Notes under the pieces: model-generated | The model's input: the letters and a program-made list of their open reading frames with translations, nothing else | What the model was told of the DNA's origin: nothing | The model's database searches: none | Part shown: positions 27,118 to 36,092 of the stretch, piece by piece | How the letters are laid out: each line of letters starts with the position of its first letter | Numbering within the stretch: position 1 is the stretch's first letter | Origin: Hormoscilla sp. GUM202 | GTDB lineage: Bacteria > Cyanobacteriota > Cyanobacteriia > Cyanobacteriales > Desertifilaceae | Assembly (NCBI GenBank): GCA_005518205.2 | Contig: RFFC02000006.1 | Coordinates: forward strand, 180,400-244,399 | Reading direction: 5' to 3' | DNA: 64,000 nucleotides | Program-made: the position numbers and the translations under genes

Positions 27118-27356
27118 ATTTTTTTGTTGGTCATGAAAATAAACGGTCCCCAGTTCTTAAATATCAACAAATCCTCTGCTTCTTGCATTTCTAAAGAATC
27201 GACAATTTTTGCTGCCGCTTCGGTAAAAGTCTCATTTTTCAGATGTTCAAGCTGCATATAAAAATACTTGGGTAAGACGATATCTCTTGAAGCGCCGATC
27301 GATAAATCAGGGTTAACAATGCACAAATCTGGTTCTATTCCGTACAAGATGTTCAT
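27099..27356 (-). CDS. Small hypothetical protein
   Basis: The 85-residue protein (MNILYGIEPDLCIVNPDLSI ...) contains LPKYFYMQLEHLKNETFTEA and the C-terminal LLIFKNWGPFIFMTNKKIW. It has no recognisable domain. It is first of three overlapping or nearly adjacent minus-strand genes (27356 to 26722), 127 bp downstream of the RING-like zinc protein. Confidence 0.5.
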   Translation of the reverse strand: MNILYGIEPDLCIVNPDLSIGASRDIVLPKYFYMQLEHLKNETFTEAAAKIVDSLEMQEAEDLLIFKNWGPFIFMTNKKIWKTLT

Positions 27357-27482
27357 CTTTTGCCATCTCCTTGTTATAATTATTTATTTTCTTTTACATT
27401 CGGATATAACCACCTTATCATACAATAAATTAATCTGCCAACTTACATGATTAGCATCTATCCTCATGCCTCTAAACTCAAT

Positions 27483-28079
27483 CTAATCTGGGAGAATATA
27501 ATCTCTAGTGTGTGCATCATTTCTGCAGTCTGGACATTGACATCCTAATGCTCTCCAGCTATCTTTGTGAAACGCAAATCTATGACGGCGACATAAGTAA
27601 ACTCTTTCTCCCGCACGAAATTCTTCCTGAGTATAAATGTCTCTTGTACCTATGACACTCCTTAATATGTTGCCGAGATCGTCAGGTACGTTTAGATTTA
27701 AGAAATTTTCATCTATAACCTCTTCACTATCACTATCAACAGGTACGTTTAGATTTAAGAAATTTTCATCTATAACCTCTTCACTATCACTATCAACAGA
27801 ACGAGGATTTATCTCAATATCTACCCATTCAATCTGATTTGATAAATTTATATTAAAAGGAGCGGGTAATGTGTAATGTCTGGTGTATGTCTTATTTCCG
27901 CACTCCATACATTTACATCCCAATTCTCTCCAGCTATCTTCGTGGTACGCTTGTCGGTGAACAAGACACAAATGCACCATTTCCCCTGGACGAAATATCT
28001 CTTGAGTGACAGGGTCTTTTATTTCTCCTTGGCTTATGTCAACCAGGAGGTTGTATATATCATCAGGTACATGTATCAT
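27483..28079 (-). CDS. Tandem RING-like zinc-finger protein
   Basis: The 198-residue protein has two copies of one zinc module. The first (about residues 18-68) reads FRPGEMVHLCLVHRQAYHED then SWRELGCKCMECGN. The second (about 149-195) reads FRAGERVYLCRRHRFAFHKD then SWRALGCQCPDCRN. Spacing C-x2-H ... H-x3-SW-x4-C-x-C-x2-C resembles prokaryotic RING-like fingers, known from neighbourhoods with ubiquitin-like conjugation enzymes. Between the modules an exact 19-residue duplication (VDSDSEEVIDENFLNLNVP twice) forms an acidic linker. A truncated E1-like gene lies upstream. Function as a ligase is inference only. Confidence 0.6.
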   Translation of the reverse strand: MIHVPDDIYNLLVDISQGEIKDPVTQEIFRPGEMVHLCLVHRQAYHEDSWRELGCKCMECGNKTYTRHYTLPAPFNINLSNQIEWVDIEINPRSVDSDSEEVIDENFLNLNVPVDSDSEEVIDENFLNLNVPDDLGNILRSVIGTRDIYTQEEFRAGERVYLCRRHRFAFHKDSWRALGCQCPDCRNDAHTRDYILPD

Positions 28080-28203
28080 CAGGTATACTAGGAGAGATGG
28101 TAGAGGTTAAAGTTGATGTATTGCTCGAAGATGAACTTCTATCTGCAGACGATGAAGGAGACTTGGATAAGCCAGCAATAACTAACGATATAAAGGCTGC
28201 TAT

Positions 28204-28323
28204 TCACCATCCTAGATGAGCAAAACCAAGACCAAGGAGAACGAACAGAATAAACCCAAGGAGAACGAACACAATAAACAGACAGCCGAGACATCTCTTA
28301 CCACTATCTTGACTCTGAGCCAT
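28204..28323 (-). CDS. Small single-pass membrane protein, putative
   Basis: ATG 28323 gives 39 residues: a polar start MAQSQDSGKRCLGC, then a hydrophobic segment built from the repeated VFVLLGFILFVLLG, ending LGFAHLGW. The DNA shows a matching ~24-bp direct duplication (AAGGAGAACGAACA...AATAAAC) at 28229-28278. It may be a real small membrane protein or a chance frame. The plus strand at 28097-28219 also holds a 40-codon acidic frame (MVEVKVDVLLEDELL). Confidence 0.35.
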   Translation of the reverse strand: MAQSQDSGKRCLGCLFIVFVLLGFILFVLLGLGFAHLGW

Positions 28324-28619
28324 TTTTTATGATTTGATTAATATCAAATGTTCTTATATTTTTGCTACTGTCTATATATGTAATTTGACGGAGTAGATAG
28401 ATAACTTCATTTTTAGCACAACTCTTTTATCCTCTGTTTGACTTCCCAGTTTGACTTCCCAAAATATCGACTCGACTGAAGTAATCTTTTAATCTTTACC
28501 CAGAAATTAGGATTATCAGTTTTGTACTCTCTTCAGTTTTGTACTCTCTGTTGGATGTATGTACTCTCTGCCGATGTAGGCCGATGTAGATTATCTGGTA
28601 ATTTATTGTTATCTCCACC

Positions 28620-29045
28620 TCAACCTATAATAATGTCATGTTCCCGAACATCCCCAATGCCGATGTCAAATTCCAGATCGCCGTGAATTGCCTCAATTGT
28701 TATCTCTGGGTTAATCTCAAGGGCGCGTTTACGGGCAACTTCTACTTTCGGCAAGCCGACATCTGATTCTCGAAACAGGACGGACCGAGTTAGGTTAGTA
28801 ACCGAGACCGTATCGAAGTCAATGACGGTGATATTGCCGACACCCACCAGGGCCAAATTCTTCAGCACCTCGTTGCCTAAAGCACCAGCACCAGCCACCA
28901 GCACTCTGGCAGCCTTGAGTTTTGCCTGGTCCCACCAGTCAATCAGGCTGTGCCTGTCATAGCGGCTTTCAGCCTCGGCAGTAATTTCAAAGAAGTCCAC
29001 TTTTAGAGACCGGTTTCGTGATTTCCCCATTACTTTACTTATCAT
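28620..29045 (-). pseudogene. E1-like ThiF/MoeB-family adenylyltransferase, C-terminally truncated
   Basis: E1-like enzymes adenylate the C terminus of ubiquitin-like or sulfur-carrier proteins. The frame has the nucleotide motif VLVAGAGALGNEVLKNLALV (about residues 47-66), DFDTVSVTNLTRSVLF (about 78) with the conserved Asp/Asn/Arg, and GLPKVEVARKRALEINPEI. It stops at EHDIIIG, just where the family continues with the domain carrying CxxC and catalytic Cys. At 141 residues it is about half of an E1 domain. An N-terminal extension (VDFFEITAEAESRYDRHSLI) precedes the domain. Start ATG 29045 or 29030. Confidence 0.8.
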
Positions 29046-29400
29046 AAGCTAGCTTTACATAGTGATTTCAGGGTATATATCAGTGATTATGTTAGGATTA
29101 AATCAGGAATTTGAGCGGAGACTAGCTATGAAATCTGCTTACGAGCAGTTTGGCGGCACGACACTGGCAGTTGGACAGTATCTTGGCTGAGGTAACGTCC
29201 GGATGGCCATTTCCATCACCGGCTGCTTGAGCGCCCTCTTTCCCTGTAGCATGGCACCGCTGTCAACTGCTGTATACCTATCATAAGCTAGCTTTATACA
29301 GTAATATTCGGGTGTATATCAGGAATTGTGTTAGGATCCTATCAGTAATTTTAGAAGAGACCGGCTATGACATCTACTGACGAGCAGTTTGCCCAGGCCG
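29040..29400 (+). repeat. Duplicated promoter-and-start segment (about 120 bp, period 239)
   Basis: TATCATAAGCTAGCTTTA ... GGAGACTAGCTATGAAATCT at 29040-29135 is repeated, with about 80% identity, at 29279-29374 as TATCATAAGCTAGCTTTA ... GAGACCGGCTATGACATCT. The first copy opens a 22-codon frame (MKSAYEQFGG) that stops; the second leads into the intact gene at 29367. It is a relic of tandem gene or promoter duplication. Confidence 0.75.
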
Positions 29401-29906
29401 CACAGCACTGGGACTTGGAAACTCTCTACGCTGACTTGGCCTCTGCTAAGGGCAAGCGACTGACACCGGTTGAAAAACTGCACCTGCGGGGGCTACTTTG
29501 TGGCTGTAGTCCGACGAAAATCGCTGAAAGGCTGAACAAAAATATCAAGGGCGTGGAAACGGATCTCTGCGCCACCATATATAAGTACGTTAAAAGTCTG
29601 GTGGACAAAAGCGGTGAAAAGATAGAAAACTGGAGAAATATTACAGAGTGGCTTGATGATGCTGGATATCAAACTCAGTCCCCTGCTAAATTACCAGTCA
29701 GTGATGGTTTCTCAGGAAATACTGTGGTTAATATAACTAATATAAGTTTTGATAACAATCAAATAAAAGTTGATGCCTTGCTGCAAATAACTGTCCCGCT
29801 ACCTTTAGAACTCTCTATCCAAAACCCGGCGGCAGATTCAGGACAGGATGTCAACTTGGGTAATGCCCCTGCTGAGAATGGTTTTGCCAAAGATTCCAGG
29901 GAGTAG
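29367..29906 (+). CDS. Cyanobacterial HTH-domain protein (vWA-MoxR/NACHT-associated type)
   Basis: The 179-residue product begins with a helix-turn-helix-like module (LTPVEKLHLRGLLCGCSPTK, then AERLNKNIKGVETDL). In cyanobacteria this module is found at the N terminus of large conflict or signalling proteins with vWA, MoxR or NACHT partners. The rest (ITNISFDNNQIKVDALLQIT) is a short beta-rich tail. No effector domain follows, so it is either a stand-alone regulator or a truncated member. It is divergent from the E1-like gene. Confidence 0.6.
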   Translation: MTSTDEQFAQAAQHWDLETLYADLASAKGKRLTPVEKLHLRGLLCGCSPTKIAERLNKNIKGVETDLCATIYKYVKSLVDKSGEKIENWRNITEWLDDAGYQTQSPAKLPVSDGFSGNTVVNITNISFDNNQIKVDALLQITVPLPLELSIQNPAADSGQDVNLGNAPAENGFAKDSRE

Positions 29907-30042
29907 TGTCCGAAAGAATTCTCGCCCGGTCCGATCGCAATAAAGAATCAAGAAACCCGTTTTTATCGAAAACCGCGTTTCCGATCTACTGGTGAATGTG
30001 CTAGCAGCAAAAAATATATCCCCGCTTCTTGTTGCCCTGCGA

Positions 30043-31418
30043 GGGTGCATCCCAGTTTGGCAATGAGTAAAAATACTTCATTGCGCAACTGTCACCTTGA
30101 GAATACTCCATTAAGATAAGCGCAGCGATGCAGCAGAACCTGGGGAACATTGACGGCTTTCCATTGCGATCCTGAAAGCTTTAGCCGTGCCGCCTTCTGT
30201 GTACCGTTGATTCCACCTCTCCCGAACCAATGGAAATCCCCTCGGCTTGATAATAGCTATAGTTCACAATGCGATGGCGATGCTTAGTAACATAGGCCCT
30301 AAAATTGTCCACCCGTGGATGGTCCCAGTCGTCAAATTCCTTGAGGGCCTCTGGCACCTTGCCAGACCAGAAAAGGGCTTTCACTCGTGCCAGTCGCTGG
30401 CCGGACCCGCCGATTTTTTCCAGATTTTCCATTAAGTGATACCAATCGAGGATTTCTTGACGAAAGATGGTCGGACCAATCTCGACAAACAGGTTCCAGA
30501 TGCCATCATGGCCATCCCCGAGACACACAAGCGGATTCGCCAAGGGCTGCTGATTTACCCATTTGACCAGTCCTGCATTGTCTCGAAAAAAGGCCGCTAC
30601 CCCCTGGTCATGCAGATTGACAGCCTTGTAATCGCGCCACTCACAGGGTTGACCAAGGGGAGTCCGTAAGCGCAATATCGGAAGTATATCTAGCCTTGGG
30701 TGTTCTACCGAGATTGGCAAGGGATTCTGGCAAATGAGTCAACTCAAAGGAAGGAGTGCGCTCTTTGTCCTGGTCGATGCTGATTTCTTCAATGGCCTCG
30801 GAGACCGTCGGCCACTCTTGCTCTGGGCCAGACTCTTTCTCTTGTGAATGCCTGATTTCTTCAATGGCCTCGGAGACCGTCGGGAACTCAAAATCATGGC
30901 GCTGCACCAGCCGTTGCTGAGTTCCCCGGGAGACGCTAATCCCCGTGAGCACCTTAAGATCTTCCGAGGCGTGCTCATAGGAAGAGTTTGCACTTAGCAA
31001 TAAGCAACATTTCTCCAGATAGGGGCTCCACTGGCTATAGGGCTTTACCTCAAAATAGGCCGCTTGTTTGGAGGTGATTGAAATCTTGCCCACAATGCTA
31101 TTTAAAGCTCTGGCTCGTCCGGCAGTGGTACCACTGCTACTTTGGATAAAAAAAGGGCAATCTCTGGACCGACGTATTGAAGCCACTGCCTGCGGATGGT
31201 GCCTTCTATCCCTGAGAGCGTTTTCAATTCCTCTGGAACAGTCGCTTGAGCCTCCTCGTACAACAAGGCGGCCATGGCCAAGGCATAAGTTTGTATTTGA
31301 GCCAACTTCTCTCTATTCATCGTTTCAGGGGGAACGTTTGTCTGGTATCTCAGCCTAACATCATCTCGTCAGTTGCTCGACTAAGCAAAAATACTCATTA
31401 CCAAACTGGGATGCACCC
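30043..31418 (-). mobile_element. ISKra4-family element, copy 1, degenerate
   Basis: Ends GGGTGCATCCCAGTTTGG at 30043 and, inverted, at 31418. It is inserted into the C terminus of another transposase gene (after IEKADEM), but no target duplication is found, so one flank has been lost or rearranged. Related copies are at 54257-55844 and 63843-64000. Compared with the intact copy it has lost about 210 bp. Confidence 0.85.
30120..31320 (-). pseudogene. ISKra4 transposase, frameshifted
   Basis: ORF1 (31320-31102, MNREKLAQIQTYALAMAALL) reaches the heptamer U UUU UUA at 31153-31147. There a -1 shift leads into GTTAGRARALNSIVGKISIT ... YSQWSPYLEKCCLLLSANSS. A later mutation near 30690 moves the frame again to TPLGQPCEWRDYKAVNLHDQ. 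Another near 30200, in GSGEVESTVHRR, scrambles the C terminus (VAARLKLSGSQWK appears out of frame). The first shift is probably programmed, the others are damage. Confidence 0.85.
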
Positions 31419-32688
31419 CATCTCATCAGCCTTCTCAATTGTCCACCAAGCACCGGGCAATTTCAATCGTTCTTGAATTACATAACGATGCGCACTTTCA
31501 ATTTCTCCAGAACCAATTGGTAAATCAGCCTCGATCGCCCCTTGATAGTCCAAGTATTCAAGCCGGTTTTTTATGTAGCGTGTACAAACTCGAACGGGAG
31601 CTAATTTATCAGCTATATGCTCCAGTTCCATATGGGGCGATAAATTATTTAATACCTTGAGTACTTGATTCTTTTTCAGGGCTTTTTTTTGTTGTTTTAA
31701 CCAAGTTTTTCGTGACTGAGAATTCGCTCCTGGAGCCGCTGCGGCCAAATATTCACACAAATGATAAAAATCTATTAGATAAGTAGCACTTTCTCCAAAC
31801 AAGCGCCTCACCTGATTGACAATCCAAGTGGCTCCATCTCCGATGGCATGAACCTTAGTCTTGCGACCTATACCAGCCCTAATAGCACTATTTAATAATT
31901 GTTTTCCTGTATCATCTACAGTACCTACAGTACCGGCAATTATCGGATTTTTCTCCTCGGGAATGCGCACGAGTGATAGACGAGCTTCTTTCCAACCCAG
32001 TTCCCGAGTTTTTCGGCGATCGATAATTCTTTCTTCATCGGTAGCTGGCGTAGTTTTAACAGTTGGAATCATCGTGCCATCCATTTCTGTAATTATAAGC
32101 TCTACTCCATCTATATCCGGGATTTCTTCTACTGTTATTTGAGATTTTTTAACCGTATGTGCATGTTTTTGGGTAATTGCTTGTGCTGAACTAACTGGAA
32201 CAGTTATACCATAATGTTCTTGTAGCTTTTCAGGAATGCGTCCAAATGATACATCGGCTCCAAAATCTGTAATTGCTCGTTGTAATGGTAAAGAATAACC
32301 CCGACAATGTATTTGAGCCGATGATGAAAAAGGTCGAATCACCTTTCCCGTTTTTACGCAGGTAAAAATTTGTTCTATCACTTCTATTGTTCCAAACATT
32401 GTATGCCAATATAGTCGTTTTTCTCTATGGCTGAGATTGTTCACACGCTTTAGCTTTTTTTTTCTCTTGAGTCTTGCCCCAATCTTCAAGAGCCTCTTTT
32501 CCCATCTTTTGGAACTCGACGATAAGTTTTGACTCCGTACAGCTCGCTGTTTCACAAGTATCATCGATATTTTCAACAATATCCAACACTGATGAAAAAC
32601 GCATCAATAAATGGGGATGTTCTTGTAATCGTTCTACTAAGCTGCTAATCAATTGTTTTTTTTCTTCAGGGTTCATAAATGCCGTCAT
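31398..32688 (-). pseudogene. Second ISKra4-like transposase (two frames), C terminus cut by copy 1
   Basis: Frame A (32688-32425, MNPEEKKQLISSLVERLQEH) and frame B (to 31398) overlap at a run of nine A on the coding strand (32455-32463). One A fewer would fuse them. Frame B contains WHTMFGTIEVIEQIF, IITEMDGTMIPTVKT, VHAIGDGATWIVNQVRRLF, YLIDFYHLCEYLAA and LPIGSGEIESAHRYVIQERL, the pattern of ISKra4-type DDE transposases. The end ADEM-GCIPVW is encoded by the inserted element. Slippage on the A9 tract or mutation are both possible. Confidence 0.8.
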
Positions 32689-33080
32689 TATCTGCTAAAG
32701 GGCTAAAGGAACAACAACTTGAATGTGCTTCGGAGGCTAGTCTAAATCATAAGTGGTTACCCTCATAGAGATGAAACCCTTATCCACTCAGGGTTTTATC
32801 AACTCCGGGTTGCACAAGTACGCTCCGGCTTGCGAGGGTAAATTATATAACATAATTAACATAATGGTAAACTAACGAGTGGAAAAAAATCCAGTTTTTA
32901 TTATCCATTTGATTTGCCCCATTCACGCCCGAGGCCATCACGAGATGAATTTATCTGTCACCGGTCTTACCGTGGCGTCCTGCCGGTCCGAGACTGACTT
33001 GACTCCCTAGAGCGATATTTCGCTCACTCTGTCAGGCACCGGTTGATAAGGCCAAAGTGTCACTTTTAATTACACCCTTT

Positions 33081-33204
33081 CGTTTCCAGAGCGCCCACCC
33101 ATGTCGTTGCCGAGCAGGCTCCCGACAGGGTGGGCGCTCTCGGAAACGACCCACCCATGTCGTGCGCGGTCCCGACACGACAGGGTGGGTGCTCTCGGAC
33201 ACGA
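33081..33204. repeat. Palindromic repeat, copy 3 (compound)
   Basis: CGTTTCCAGAGCGCCCACCC ... GGGTGGGCGCTCTCGGAAACG (33081-33148) is a full palindrome of the 1922/8399 family with a different loop. A second half-unit (ACCCACCCATGTCGTG ... CACGACAGGGTGGGT, 33149-33204) is fused to it. The gap 32706-33502 holds no other feature I can support. Confidence 0.8.
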
Positions 33205-33502
33205 GTCGTGGGTTGCCTCGATTTTCCCCTCAGCCCCAACATGCAGTTTAGATGCGCGACAGCTTAATATATGAAACTCAATAAATACAGGATTATGTAC
33301 TCTCACTAAATGTAGGGGCAGGATCGCTTCATTTAATTTGCGTTGCTGGCTGAAATCATAAGAAAAATGGAAATTATTTCCGAAAAGCTTCTCAGTATGA
33401 AAGGATAAGGGTAAGAGAATTTTGTGCTGCGGGATGGAGCAAAAATTCAGAGGTAGGCAGCAAACTATACTAACCTGATAGCGCGCCAGGTGGAGTAGGA
33501 AA

Positions 33503-33904
33503 ATGTTCAATGATTACATTTTGGTTTTAGGTAAGCAATCGGAAGATATTCAAGCCCTAGAGTCCTTACTGGGTAGATTAAGATGTTCAGTAGCGGTGGC
33601 TTCTTGCGCAGATCAAGCCGTAGCGCAAGCAAGTCAAACCCTGCCCTATCTAGTAATCCTCTCAGGCGATCGGCAAGACTGGCCACCCAATTTAGTCAAG
33701 CAGCTGCGGCAAATGGCCAGAGTTTGCGGCACCACGATTGTAGCTCTCACCGACTTTCACGCACCGAGTTGGTTGCACAAAGAGGAGAATCCCGGCGTAG
33801 ATGGGTATTTGGTCAAGCCGATCGAGGGTGATGTGTTATGCTCTCTGGTGCAGTCAGCTTGGGCCAGACAGAGCTGTTTGCATGCTGCAGTTTGTCAGAA
33901 TTAG
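33503..33904 (+). CDS. Receiver-like protein lacking the phospho-aspartate
   Basis: The 133-residue protein follows the response-regulator receiver fold (YILVLGKQSEDIQALESLLG ... TIVALTDFHAP ... GVDGYLVKPIEGDVLCSLV) and keeps the conserved KP near residue 110. At the end of strand 3 the sequence is LVILSGDRQDWPP, with no Asp at the expected position, and the acidic pair after strand 1 is missing too. It is probably a phosphorylation-independent pseudo-receiver. AGGTGGAGTAGG precedes the start. Confidence 0.7.
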   Translation: MFNDYILVLGKQSEDIQALESLLGRLRCSVAVASCADQAVAQASQTLPYLVILSGDRQDWPPNLVKQLRQMARVCGTTIVALTDFHAPSWLHKEENPGVDGYLVKPIEGDVLCSLVQSAWARQSCLHAAVCQN

Positions 33905-34138
33905 AGCGATGCCGATGGCGCAGCGCCATCGAACCACTAAGTAGGTGTGCATAATTAAACTCAATGGAAGTAAAGTTTTGTTAAGTTAGCTGAAAGCCCC
34001 TCCCAGAAAGAGATCATCTTTTTACATTTCTTAACATAGGCTGATTTATTTGGGGAGCATCTCACTTTTGCATTTTGGCATTAAATTATGCTAATGGAGA
34101 ATGGAGAATGGAGAATGGAAAATAGCCCAGATCTCGAT

Positions 34139-34206
34139 TCTCAATTCTCAATTCTCAATTCTCAATTCTCAATTCTCAATTCTCAATTCTCAATTCTCAA
34201 TTCTCA
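34139..34206. repeat. Minisatellite (ATTCTCA)n
   Basis: About nine tandem copies of the 7-mer ATTCTCA, just after a GGAGAAT-type repeat (34095-34125). It adjoins the broken 5' end of the phytase-like gene. The same phrase on the other strand (TGAGAAT) makes up part of the satellite at 22021. Confidence 0.9.
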
Positions 34207-34886
34207 AGAAGCAAAACTGGGATGCACCCCCCTGCGATCGCAAATCCTCCCATACCGCAACAGGCGATTGGTCCGACATTACCAGACGGGCGCCAAACCC
34301 TAATCGTAATCAGCGACAACAACTTCAACGACAGTCAAATTACCCAATTCTTGGCCTTCGCCCTGCGACACGACAGCATCCCCGCAGTGGCGCCGACTTT
34401 AGAAACCCCCGCCCAGACCAGGATAGTCGATCGGGGAAACCCGGACCTTGACGATCCGGCAATTTACCTTCATCCCAGCGATCCGTCAGCAAGTCTGGTC
34501 ATAACCGCATTAAAAGATGCAGGTTTAGCAGTTTACGACCTCCAGGGTCGAGAGTTACAAACCATCTTGCCAGCAAAACCGACGGACTGGATGCGATCGA
34601 CGTACCCCTAGGGTCGGAATTTCCTTCCAGGTTGCTAGTCGTTCAGGACGGGTCTGCGGAACCACCTGAGATTTTTCAAGATCCAGAAGATGGAGAAATT
34701 CAGAACTTCAGCACCAATTTCAAGTTTGTAGACTGGGCAGATGTGGCCAATGCCTTTTCAAACCCGTTAATAATAGATACTGAAAGTTTCGACCCCCGCA
34801 ACCCAATGCCTTTTAACGAAAGCTTTGCTGCCGGTTCGGCAACATTTCCGACGGAAAATTTGCTCTTGAATGACCAGATCGGGTGA
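34207..34886 (+). pseudogene. Phytase/esterase-like beta-propeller protein, core deleted
   Basis: Fragments of an extracellular beta-propeller phytase-like protein. The first piece has TRIVDRGNPDLDDPAIYLHP ... LVITALKDAGLAVYDLQGRE. The second, in another frame from about 34590, has GLDAIDVPLGSEFPSRLLVV then QDGSAEPPEIFQDP ... NFKFVDWADVANAF. The first aligns with the start of the propeller and the second with its end, so most blades are missing. The 5' end abuts a minisatellite. Confidence 0.6.
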
Positions 34887-34920
34887 CGATCTTTGTTAGC
34901 TAGCCCTAACAATTTTGAAT

Positions 34921-34957
34921 TAAGAAACCCGGTTTCTCAAAGAAACCGGGTTTCTGG
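34921..34957. repeat. Inverted repeat AGAAACCCGGTTTCT type
   Basis: AGAAACCCGGTTTCTC and its partner AGAAACCGGGTTTCT form a long A/T-ended hairpin. The same unit occurs after ndhJ (46510-46541). It may act as a bidirectional terminator. Confidence 0.65.
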
Positions 34958-34963
34958 GTTGAT

Positions 34964-35270
34964 GACGGGCAAACGCTAAAGCGTTTACTACGAACGGGCA
35001 AACGGGCAAACGCTAAAGCGTTTACTACGAACGGGCAAACGGGCAAACGCTAAAGCGTTTACTACGAACGGCGAACGGGCAAACGCTAAAGCGTTTACTA
35101 CGAACGGCGAACGGGCAAACGCTAAAGCGTTTACTACGAACGGCGAACGGGCAAACGCTAAAGCGTTTACTACGAACGGCTACGAACGGCAAACGCTAAA
35201 GCGTTTACTACGAACGGCGAACGGGCAAACGCTAAAGCGTTTACTACGAACGGCTACGAACGGCAAACTG
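34964..35270. repeat. Minisatellite of about eight 33-44 bp units with palindromic core
   Basis: Each unit contains AAACGCTAAAGCGTTTACTA then CGAACGG. AAACGCT-aa-AGCGTTT is itself a perfect short palindrome. Unit length varies by insertion of GGCGAAC or GGCTACGAAC. The array ends exactly at the stop of the fibronectin-type gene. There are no unique spacers, so it is not a CRISPR array. Confidence 0.9.
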
Positions 35271-35271
35271 C

Positions 35272-35861
35272 TTACAAAACCACCTGGACTGTATTGCTGG
35301 GCGTTCCTTCCCCTGAGACATTAATTGCCACGATCCGATATTCTAAGGCTTCACCTCGCGGCTCATTTGTTAAGGTGATTTGTCCTCCCAGGGCCGTAGT
35401 CACATCCATCCAGTCGCCCTGGTCTCGCAGGCGGCGCTGCACTTTATATGCTGTCACTCTACCGCCATCCCTGGGTCGTTTCCAATTTAAAAATACCCAA
35501 TTTGCTTCTTGGCGGGAGGCTTCTAAGTTGCGGACAAGTCCTGGCGCTTCGCTGTAGCGCTTGGCCCGTCCACTCAACTTCTCGTCATTGTAGTTTACCT
35601 CGTTCTCGGCGTACCGCAAATCGCTCTTCTGAGAATCAATCAATTCTGCTAAGGCTTCGTCCTTGCTACTGGTGGCTTCTGCCGCTGCTGCCTGGGTCGC
35701 GATCGCCTCATTTTTAGCATTCCGATAGTTCTGCAAGCGGTTAGTCAACTCTTCGATAGAGACGGGGGCGCAGCATAGACACCGGTGTTAGCGCTCAATC
35801 CAGCGATGACTGCTTCAGCAAGGGCGATGACTTCGGGTTCGGGTCTGGGAAAGCGTGCCAT
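35272..35861 (-). pseudogene. Fibronectin type III domain protein, frameshifted at N terminus
   Basis: This is a cyanobacterial protein of about 200 residues. From ATG 35861 it reads MARFPRPEPEVIALAEAVIA ... VYAAP. The frame breaks in a run of five C (35766-35770, six expected) and resumes SIEELTNRLQNYRNAKNEAI. A coiled region (to about residue 90) is followed by one fibronectin III domain (ANWVFLNWKRPRDGGRVTAY ... EYRIVAINVSGEGTPSNTVQ). A single-base deletion, real or from sequencing, separates the first 35 codons. Confidence 0.75.
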
Positions 35862-35862
35862 A

Positions 35863-36042
35863 TTGATTTATCTTGCTGAAGGACTCCGACCATTTGTGGA
35901 AGGGAAACTGCAAGAGTTTCATGGAGATGGCTGGGAAGAGGTGGCGAAGGACTGTCTCGATGATAAACAATTCCATATTCAAGATGGTAAAGTAAATCTC
36001 CCCCGATGCCCAAGCCCCGGCGGGTTATCGGGAAAGCTGTAA
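35863..36042 (+). pseudogene. Swt1-type HEPN domain fragment
   Basis: The stretch YLAEGLRPFVEGKLQEFHGD then GWEEVAKDCLDD matches the N-terminal Swt1-like HEPN segment found at the head of large DNA-defence and ATPase-associated proteins (LAEGLRPFVER pattern). It ends after about 60 codons, shortly before the group II intron end. It is therefore a remnant of a longer gene. Confidence 0.5.
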
Positions 36043-36092
36043 GATGTGAGTTTACCTTCATTGCTAGCAAATTTAGCACAACATTGGATGGG

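Noticed and set aside
30035..31426. Target-site duplication for ISKra4 copy 1
   Set aside because: The flanks CCCTGCGA and CATCTCAT differ, so the element's neighbourhood has been rearranged.
34964..35270. Possible CRISPR array
   Set aside because: Units are contiguous or separated by a few shared bases; there are no unique spacers of constant length and no cas genes.
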